Shown here one piece after another: positions 1 to 5,010 of a stretch of 5,021 nucleotides of DNA (positions within the stretch are counted from its first letter, which is position 1; the number at the start of each line of letters is the position of its first letter). A program made the translations under genes and the position numbers. This DNA is from Nitrospira sp. (GTDB lineage Bacteria; Nitrospirota; Thermodesulfovibrionia; Thermodesulfovibrionales; SM23-35): assembly GCA_016873595.1 (NCBI GenBank), contig VGWZ01000152.1:1-5021 (forward strand), written 5' to 3'. Below the pieces are notes generated by a model, which had not been told where the DNA came from, ran no database searches, and worked only from the letters and a program-made list of their open reading frames with translations.

Positions 1-32
1 TATAAATATATACGATCCATAGATGTTGTCAA
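1..32 (-). promoter_or_regulatory. Possible sigma70-type promoter reading out of the left edge
   Basis: On the minus strand a perfect -35 hexamer TTGACA (32-27) is followed by a 16-bp spacer and TATATT (10-5), a good -10 match in an AT-rich context. It would fire leftward to a gene outside the window and lies just after the stop of the 73-codon ORF. The same bases can be read as an open frame to the edge of the window, so coding and promoter readings compete. AT-rich DNA gives such matches by chance fairly often, and no transcript evidence is available. Confidence 0.3.
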
Positions 33-50
33 GGCTTTTTCTCAAACCGG

Positions 51-272
51 TTAGGACATCACCAGCTGATTAAGCTTTTTCCTGATGTAAGATGGAACTT
101 TTTCCAGATGCCATACATTCTTAAGCAAGGTTACATATTCTGGATGTAACTGAAGGTAGTATTTTGTAATGGCCTCAAAGCAGTCGCCTTTTTGCTTCTC
201 AGAGAGTGGCTGTAACTGACTTTTAAAATCCTGCCAGTTATTACATTTACGAAGAACGCTTAAGATATTCAT
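51..272 (-). CDS. 73-aa ORF, apparent N-terminal fragment of an Mrr-like restriction endonuclease/DEAD-box helicase protein
   Basis: The ORF encodes 73 residues. Residues about 12-67 (W13-x-D-F near the start, then L23-S-E-K-Q-K-G-D, F32-E-A-I-T-K-Y-Y, L50-K-N-V-W and V59-P-S) resemble the opening of large proteins that carry an Mrr-like nuclease domain followed by a DEAD/DEAH helicase. I recognise this from memory of the family, not from a search. In those proteins the text continues into a GIDLIA-type nuclease strand with catalytic residues. Here it stops after K-K-L-N and five unrelated residues, so no nuclease or helicase motif is present. The ORF starts 11 bp after the priA stop on the same strand, with no Shine-Dalgarno sequence. 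The simplest reading is a decaying remnant placed next to priA by a deletion or rearrangement. A functional small protein cannot be excluded. Confidence 0.5.
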   Translation of the reverse strand: MNILSVLRKCNNWQDFKSQLQPLSEKQKGDCFEAITKYYLQLHPEYVTLLKNVWHLEKVPSYIRKKLNQLVMS

Positions 273-283
273 TTTTGTTTTAT

Positions 284-2230
284 TTATATTGACATTGGGT
301 CGATATCGACTTTTATTTTCACATCTTTTGAGTCTTTGAATGTCTCTATAAAGATTCTGGCTATGGAGTGAAGGCTTCCGCGAACAGATGATTTGAGAAG
401 CAGCCTTAATTCGTGTTTTCCCCGAGTGCTTTTTGATTGAGATGGCCCGAGGATTTCAACATCTTTTCTATTTATTTTTCCGATGACCTCTGAGACCTCC
501 ATTGAGATGTCTCTCTTACAGATAATTTTAATGAGCAAAAGTCTTGAATAGGGAGGATAGGAGAGTGATTTTCGCCTGTGGAGTTCTTCGATGAAGAAAG
601 ACTGATAGTCATAATTTTTTAAGTAGTTAAAGAGATAGTGCTGTGGCATTCTTGTTTGAATGAATAGTTCACCATGAGATGCGATTTTGTCTATTATGAA
701 CAGGATTTCCTGATACGCCTTCTCAGCAGATCTGAAGTCAGGGATGTTGAGGAAAAGATCTGTATTTAAGAGAGCTGCCATTGAAAATCCATCAGTAATG
801 CCAAGCCTTTTTGTCATAAGTTTTGTCCCGATTATTATCCTGACATCATTCCGGTATGTCGCTCCAATTAACTCTTCTATGTCTGCTCTTTTCTGTGCTA
901 TATCACTATCAAGCCTGAGAGTTTTTATCCCAATGAGTTTTTCAATATCTTCGTGAACCCTCTGTATACCTGCGCCAATTAACTCCATGGTATAGCCTTT
1001 GCATCTCTGGCAAATGTCAGGAACACCTGATACTATGTATTTACAATAGTGGCATTTCAACGACATCGTTTGTTTGTGAAAAACAAGGGGAATTTTACAA
1101 TAGGGGCACTCTTCAATGTAGTGACAATCACTACATTGAAGGAGTGTTGAGTGTCCTCTTCTGTTTATCACAAACATTACCTTTTTATCATTCTTGATAT
1201 ATCTTTTAGAGGCATCAATAACGGTCTTTGATAGACTCGGCTTTAGGAGTTTTTCATATCTCATATCTATTATTTTGATCCTGAGTTTTTTCATTTCAGC
1301 TATTGGTTTTAAAAGGATGTATTTGCCCGATCTGCAATTATAGAGTGATTCGATGGAAGGGCTGATGGATGAAAGTAACACTGTAGCCTTTTCGAGGTAG
1401 CCCCTCATTACTGCAACATCTCTTCCATTGTATGGCAGGCCATTCTCTTGTTTGTAAGAACTGCTCTGTTCGTGAAGCACAGCAATGAATGAGACCTTTT
1501 TCATAGGAGCAAAGACAGCAGACCTTGTACCAAGCATAATGTCTGAATAGCCTGAAGAAATTCTTTCAATCGCCTCTGACCTTTTTCCCCTGCTTAATCC
1601 GCTGTGGAAAATACATACCCTTTCTCCAAGCGTATCTTTTAAAAGATGGTAAAGGTTATTGACACAGGAGACCTCTGGTGTAAGAAGGATTACATTTTTC
1701 GTTTCTGTGAGTATCTTCATCACAAAGGAGCATTCATATACAGTGGATGGGGCATGAAGTAAAAATGTCCTGTAAGTATTCTTTTGTATTGAATCAGTAA
1801 GGCTTGAAACTATTTTATCATTGATAGTGATCATGTGGAGCAAATGATCCTCACGCCCCTCTTTTGTATGAGGAAGGATTTTTGTTTTCCTTACTTTTAC
1901 CTTTGTAAAGGCTTCTTTGGGGAGCATATTCTTTAATACGATACCCTGTTCTGTCATATAGTATTCCGACATCCATTTGAGAAGACTGAGCATCTTGCCG
2001 CTCAATACCGGAGTATCACCATGAACCTTCTGAATATCTTTAATATCTCCAGACGGGACCGTGAAAGACCTCCCAAGGATAATCCCTTTAAACGTTTTGT
2101 TCTTAAGCGGTGCACTCACCATCATGCCCGGTTCTATATGCTCTGAAAGTTCTTCAGGACACCTGTACGTCAAGGGGTTTAGATTGATAGGGAAGATGAT
2201 ATCAAAGAAATCCATAGAGGATTTTATCAT
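284..2230 (-). CDS. priA: PriA-family primosomal protein (N') with degenerate helicase motifs
   Basis: This is a 648-aa PriA homologue; PriA recognises stalled or repaired forks and reloads the replicative helicase. Conserved parts: the N-terminal 3'-DNA-binding region (F8-F-D-I-I-F-P, L20-T-Y, P34-G-M), H209-S-G-L-S, G234-T-R-S-A-V-F, Y259-K-Q-E, N356-R-R-G, eight zinc-ligand cysteines (C366, C369, C375, C378, C393, C396, C407, C410), L488-N-T-D-L, P497-D-F-R and the C-terminal Y558-P-P-Y-S-R-L. Catalytic parts are lost: the Walker A position (about 160-167) reads APSTVYEC instead of GVTGSGKT, Walker B DEEH is LHEQ (252-255), GSATPS is SSISPS (287-292), and the GRAGR arginine motif is absent near 512-520. 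Only about 50 residues separate the N-terminal domain from the helicase core, so the winged helix is missing or vestigial; many PriA proteins exceed 700 aa. M1 is taken as the start; M6 (2215) is equally possible, and neither has a clear ribosome binding site. Family membership is secure. Loss of ATPase is inferred from motifs. Confidence 0.9.
   Translation of the reverse strand: MIKSSMDFFDIIFPINLNPLTYRCPEELSEHIEPGMMVSAPLKNKTFKGIILGRSFTVPSGDIKDIQKVHGDTPVLSGKMLSLLKWMSEYYMTEQGIVLKNMLPKEAFTKVKVRKTKILPHTKEGREDHLLHMITINDKIVSSLTDSIQKNTYRTFLLHAPSTVYECSFVMKILTETKNVILLTPEVSCVNNLYHLLKDTLGERVCIFHSGLSRGKRSEAIERISSGYSDIMLGTRSAVFAPMKKVSFIAVLHEQSSSYKQENGLPYNGRDVAVMRGYLEKATVLLSSISPSIESLYNCRSGKYILLKPIAEMKKLRIKIIDMRYEKLLKPSLSKTVIDASKRYIKNDKKVMFVINRRGHSTLLQCSDCHYIEECPYCKIPLVFHKQTMSLKCHYCKYIVSGVPDICQRCKGYTMELIGAGIQRVHEDIEKLIGIKTLRLDSDIAQKRADIEELIGATYRNDVRIIIGTKLMTKRLGITDGFSMAALLNTDLFLNIPDFRSAEKAYQEILFIIDKIASHGELFIQTRMPQHYLFNYLKNYDYQSFFIEELHRRKSLSYPPYSRLLLIKIICKRDISMEVSEVIGKINRKDVEILGPSQSKSTRGKHELRLLLKSSVRGSLHSIARIFIETFKDSKDVKIKVDIDPMSI
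1111..1141. repeat. Perfect inverted repeat inside the priA zinc-binding region
   Basis: The arms CTTCAATGTAGTGA (1111-1124) and TCACTACATTGAAG (1128-1141) are exact reverse complements, 14 bp each, separated by CAA. The stem can extend about 3 bp further (ACT at 1108-1110 with AGT at 1143-1145) if one G is bulged. The repeat lies in coding sequence for PriA residues 364-374, which include zinc ligands C366 and C369. It could fold as a tight hairpin in the priA mRNA or in single-stranded DNA. Confidence 0.85.
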
Positions 2231-2266
2231 ATTGTTATCAATATTATCTTTGTGTCATAATTAACC
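2231..2266 (+). promoter_or_regulatory. 36-bp divergent intergenic region with a weak rightward promoter candidate
   Basis: The gap between the priA and TPR-lipoprotein start codons must hold, or sit between, the signals for both directions. On the plus strand TTGTTA (2232-2237) and CATAAT (2256-2261) are 18 bp apart. A transcript from this pair would begin at about 2268, on the ATG itself, and so be leaderless. That fits the absence of any Shine-Dalgarno sequence before the ATG at 2267. On the minus strand only a -10-like GATAAT is visible, without a convincing -35. Both assignments are weak. Confidence 0.25.
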
Positions 2267-3973
2267 ATGCATAGTAAAATAGCCATTTTATTTCTTCTCA
2301 CTCTCCTTACAGTTTCATGCACTACAAAACAGATGAGAGAAGGAGGAGAAAGGCCTGTTCCTTCAAAAGATGCATATTATTTTTATGCCATCGGCTATGA
2401 CGCAGAGAGAGAAGGAAGATGGGAGGATGCGCTTGAATATTATCACGAGGCCCTTAAGATGGACCCTTCATCTCCATATCTAAAAACACAAATTAGTTAT
2501 ATGCTCCTCAGAACCGGGAAGGTTACCGAGGCCATATTGAATGCTGAGGAGATTGTGAAGGCAGAGCATGATTATGTGCCGGCACTCATGCTCCTTGGCG
2601 AGCTTTACAACAGTCAGAAAAGAACTGAAGAGTCAATAAAGGTATATGAGAAAGTTCTTGAGATAGAGCCAGATAAACAGGAGGCAGCACTTTTTTTAAG
2701 TGTACTTTATGCTTCCAATAAGGAACATGATAATGCTATCGAAATACTCGAGAAACTCGTTAGGAAACATCCCGATAATTATATGGCACTTTATTTCCTC
2801 GGTTCAGCATATATCGGTAAGGGTGAACTTCAAATGGCTTCAGATTATTTCCAAAAGGCGATAGACCAAAGACCCAATTTTGATGCAGCATACATTAATT
2901 TAGGATTAATCAGTGAGATGAAAGATGACCTTAAAAAGGCAGAGGAATATTACAGTAAGGCAGTTAACATAAACCCACATAGCATCCAGGCCAGAGAAAG
3001 ACTTGCGCAGATTTATATCAAGCTGAAGACAAAGGGTAAGGCAATCGAGCAATTTGAAGAAATGAGTGCTCAGATGCCTACAAACATCGATATCCATAAG
3101 ATTCTCGGGATGCTTTGTTTTGAAGATAAACAATATGACAGGGCTATAGAAGAATTTAGAGTCGTACTTGAGGCCAAACCCGGAAATATCCCTGCACGAT
3201 ACTATCTTGCAATATCTCTTGAGGAAATAGGCAGAAATGAAGAAGCAATTTCAGAGTTAAAAAAGATAATTTTACAGGAACCGAAAAACCTGAGTGCCTT
3301 CCTCCATCTCGGTTATTTATATGCAAAACTGAAAAGGGAAGATGATGCAATCGCCATTTATGAGGAAATACTCAGCTTTGAAAAAGATAAGCCTGAGGTA
3401 TATCTCTACCTTGGTATATCGTATCTCCATAAAAAAGATTATGAGAAGGCAGAAGCAGTTTTTAAGGATGCACTGAGCCGTTTTAAAGACAATGATGAAT
3501 TAAACTTTAATCTTGCTATAGTGTTCGAAAAAACAAATAGATTTGATGAGATGGTAATGAGCCTGAAAAAGACAATTGAGATTAACCCAAAACATGCTGA
3601 TGCGCTTAATTACCTCGGTTACAGCTATGCAGAAAAAGGTATTAACCTTGAAGAAGCACGTTCACTGATCAATAGGGCGCTCGAGCTTAAACCTGATAGC
3701 GGTTATATTATAGACAGTCTCGGATGGGTTTATTTTAAATTAGGTCAATTTGACGAGGCAATGAAAATTCTCCAGAGGGCTGCTGAAATTGTTAAAGATG
3801 ACCCTGTTATTTATGAACATTTAGGAGATGTATACAACTCTAAAGGCATTAAGGAAAAGGCTATAGAATATTGGGAAAAGGCACTTGAGTTCAATGAAAA
3901 GGAAGAAGGTCTAAAAGAGAGGGTTGAGAAAAAGATAAAAGAACTCGGACATGGAAAGGTGGAAAAAAGGTAG
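2267..3973 (+). CDS. Lipoprotein with 15 tandem tetratricopeptide repeats
   Basis: The 568-aa product begins with a short lipoprotein signal: K4, a hydrophobic stretch at residues 5-16, and lipobox L-T-V-S-C with C18 as the lipidated residue. The residue after the cysteine is Thr, not Asp, which by the +2 rule favours the outer membrane. From about residue 35 to 546 the protein is an almost uninterrupted series of fifteen 34-35-residue TPR units, with the typical W/L-G-Y-A-F-A-P spacing. A short basic, charged helix ends the protein. TPR superhelices bind partner proteins, so a periplasmic scaffold or assembly role is likely; the partner is unknown. The C-terminal units (LGYSYAEKG, then DSLGWVYFKLGQFDEA) match a TPR type that I recall next to ispE in Gram-negative genomes. 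The start at 2267 is chosen because it gives the intact signal peptide; no ribosome binding site precedes it. The 3' end overlaps ispE by 23 bp. Confidence 0.88.
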   Translation: MHSKIAILFLLTLLTVSCTTKQMREGGERPVPSKDAYYFYAIGYDAEREGRWEDALEYYHEALKMDPSSPYLKTQISYMLLRTGKVTEAILNAEEIVKAEHDYVPALMLLGELYNSQKRTEESIKVYEKVLEIEPDKQEAALFLSVLYASNKEHDNAIEILEKLVRKHPDNYMALYFLGSAYIGKGELQMASDYFQKAIDQRPNFDAAYINLGLISEMKDDLKKAEEYYSKAVNINPHSIQARERLAQIYIKLKTKGKAIEQFEEMSAQMPTNIDIHKILGMLCFEDKQYDRAIEEFRVVLEAKPGNIPARYYLAISLEEIGRNEEAISELKKIILQEPKNLSAFLHLGYLYAKLKREDDAIAIYEEILSFEKDKPEVYLYLGISYLHKKDYEKAEAVFKDALSRFKDNDELNFNLAIVFEKTNRFDEMVMSLKKTIEINPKHADALNYLGYSYAEKGINLEEARSLINRALELKPDSGYIIDSLGWVYFKLGQFDEAMKILQRAAEIVKDDPVIYEHLGDVYNSKGIKEKAIEYWEKALEFNEKEEGLKERVEKKIKELGHGKVEKR

Positions 3974-4838
3974 TTCGGCACTGTTACTGAAGGCCCCTGC
4001 AAAAATAAACTGGTTTCTTACGGTAATAGGGAAAAGGGAAGACGGTTACCATGACATTATAAGCCTAATGCAATGCATTAGGCTTTATGATGACCTGATC
4101 TTTGAGCATGCAGACAGCATCGAGGTGGAGAGTGATTTAACTATACCTGTTAAGGATAATCTTGTATACAAGGCCGCCTCTCTTCTTAAACACTATACAT
4201 CTTGTAGAAAGGGTATAAAGATAACATTAAAGAAGAGTATACCAATTGGTGCTGGGCTTGGAGGAGGGAGTAGCGATGCTGCATATACACTTTCAGGTCT
4301 GAATATGCTATGGGGACTCGGGTTAAATAATAGAGATTTAAGCTCAATTGGTGCAGAAATAGGTTCAGATGTCCCTTTTTTTTTGAATAGTTCAGTTGCT
4401 ATTGTTGAGGGGAGAGGCGAAAAGGTATCTCCTCTTAAAATTGATTCATCTATTGATATTCTTCTTGTAAAACCTTTTGTCTCTATTTCTTCGGCATGGG
4501 CTTATGAATCCTTCGACAAGCTCAGGATGCATGGTGAGCTTGTCGAACCATTGACAAAGAAGACTGTTGATATTAAACTGTTCTGTCAAGCAATTGAGAA
4601 GAAGGATTTTGCTTCTCTCGATACAATGCTCAATAACGACCTTGAAAGGGGTGTCAGGGAAAAATACCCTATTGTGGACAAGGTTAAAAAAAGTATGCTG
4701 GAAAACGGGGCGGTAATTTCTGCGATGAGCGGGAGTGGCCCAACAGTCTTTGGTATTTTTGAGAGTAAAGATACAGCAAAAAAGGCTGCAAAGGCAATGA
4801 AGCCTTATTGGTGCAAACTTGTTGAGACAATTATTTAA
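3951..4838 (+). CDS. ispE: 4-diphosphocytidyl-2-C-methyl-D-erythritol kinase
   Basis: This is a GHMP-family kinase of 295 aa, close to the usual IspE length. It phosphorylates the 2-hydroxyl of CDP-methylerythritol using ATP, the fourth step of the cytosolic MEP route to isoprenoids. Visible motifs: L13-K-A-P-A-K18-I-N with catalytic Lys18, R29-E-D-G-Y-H, S38-L-M-Q-C-I-R-L-Y-D, the glycine-rich ATP loop P98-I-G-A-G-L-G-G-G-S-S-D-A-A, G138-S-D140-V-P-F-F with catalytic Asp140, G154-R-G, and the C-terminal M259-S-G-S-G-P-T-V-F-G. The ATG at 3951 is the only good start before K18 and gives about ten more residues than many homologues. It lies inside the end of the upstream TPR gene, so translational coupling is likely. 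Residues 188-199 are encoded by an inserted palindromic element. A run of nine T follows the Asp140 codon. The stop codon lies inside the left end of a large palindrome. Active-site residues appear intact. Confidence 0.96.
   Translation: MERWKKGSSALLLKAPAKINWFLTVIGKREDGYHDIISLMQCIRLYDDLIFEHADSIEVESDLTIPVKDNLVYKAASLLKHYTSCRKGIKITLKKSIPIGAGLGGGSSDAAYTLSGLNMLWGLGLNNRDLSSIGAEIGSDVPFFLNSSVAIVEGRGEKVSPLKIDSSIDILLVKPFVSISSAWAYESFDKLRMHGELVEPLTKKTVDIKLFCQAIEKKDFASLDTMLNNDLERGVREKYPIVDKVKKSMLENGAVISAMSGSGPTVFGIFESKDTAKKAAKAMKPYWCKLVETII
4061..4085. repeat. Perfect 25-nt palindrome within ispE
   Basis: AAGCCTAATGCA (4061-4072) and TGCATTAGGCTT (4074-4085) are exact reverse complements around a single A at 4073. 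As RNA this gives an 11-bp stem with an AAT loop. It lies about 110 nt inside ispE, over the codons of the conserved S-L-M-Q-C-I-R-L motif. It is probably a by-product of coding sequence or a mutational product. A role in translation control is possible but not shown. Confidence 0.75.
4512..4547. repeat. REP-like palindromic element inserted in frame in ispE
   Basis: The arms TTCGACAAGCTC (4512-4523) and GAGCTTGTCGAA (4536-4547) are perfect 12-bp inverted repeats around a 12-nt centre. Both arms fall on codon boundaries and encode F-D-K-L and E-L-V-E. I recall the peptide pattern FDKLR...GELVEP from many unrelated predicted proteins in environmental genomes, where it comes from a mobile palindromic repeat and not from a protein domain. 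Here it lies in a surface-loop position between the AWAY segment and L201-T-K-K of IspE. Both strands are open in this frame, so insertion does not break the gene. Exact insertion borders cannot be fixed from one sequence. Confidence 0.8.
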
Positions 4839-4984
4839 CCCGAATTACGAAAGGGTTACCTGAAAATGTGCGTACTCTGTCATTCTGAACTTGATTCAGA
4901 ATCTCTCGAAAGGAGACCCTGAAACGAGTTCAGGGTGACATTTTTCAATGCTTTTCATTATACCCTTACGTAATCTGGGTTTAA
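4834..4984. repeat. 151-bp imperfect palindromic element downstream of ispE (MITE- or REP-like)
   Basis: Position i pairs with 9818-i from 4834/4984 to the centre at 4909 with no indel. By hand count 49 of 75 pairs are Watson-Crick and about five more are G-U. Matching blocks are outer (4837-4841, 4844-4849 and 4851-4856), middle (4861-4866) and inner (4878-4905 with 4913-4940, 22 of 28). Inside lie two local hairpins with 7-bp stems and 5-nt loops (4883-4901 and 4917-4935). TTTAA occurs directly repeated at both ends (4834-4838 and 4980-4984). The inner motif, a TGTCATTCTGAAC arm with a GTTCAGGGTGACA arm, resembles intergenic repeats I recall from several bacterial genomes. There is no ORF inside, so any mobility would depend on a transposase elsewhere. 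The left end includes the ispE stop codon. Confidence 0.75.
4878..4945 (+). terminator. Probable intrinsic terminator of the TPR-ispE transcript
   Basis: The inner arms of the palindrome (4878-4905 and 4913-4940) can form a long hairpin in the plus-strand transcript, with 22 Watson-Crick and 3 G-U pairs of 28. It is followed at once by TTTTT (4941-4945). The T run is short, and two local hairpins compete with the long stem, so efficiency is uncertain. No T run flanks the other side, so termination would be one-directional. No better terminator is seen between ispE and the right edge. Confidence 0.45.
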
Positions 4985-5010
4985 GTTAGAAGTTATAAGT
5001 TAAAAGTTAA
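4983..5010. repeat. Four tandem copies of a 7-bp unit AAGTTAN
   Basis: Four contiguous units begin at 4983, 4990, 4997 and 5004. Each reads AAGTTA followed by G, T, A and A in turn. The array abuts the right end of the 151-bp palindrome. It could be a slippage-prone spacer. Nothing else is seen up to the right edge. Confidence 0.7.

Noticed and set aside
45..52. AACCGGTT palindrome as an operator
   Set aside because: Too short, overlaps the end of the 73-codon ORF, and no second site is visible.
299..310. Perfect 12-bp palindrome GTCGATATCGAC near the 3' end of priA
   Set aside because: Six-bp arms are expected about once in 5 kb by chance, and the bases encode the C-terminal V-D-I-D of PriA.
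744..956. Plus-strand open frame opposite priA
   Set aside because: It lies entirely inside the well-supported priA frame and its translation has no family resemblance.
2906..3350. Minus-strand open frames opposite the TPR gene
   Set aside because: They are antisense shadows of the strong TPR coding frame and show no protein-like motifs or ribosome binding sites.
2366..3905. Internal direct DNA repeats across the TPR gene
   Set aside because: The similarity is at protein level with a 34-codon period; the DNA units are diverged and are explained by the TPR fold.
4878..4940. Riboswitch or small RNA after ispE
   Set aside because: The symmetry is better explained by a repeat element acting as terminator; no conserved riboswitch core or downstream start codon is visible.
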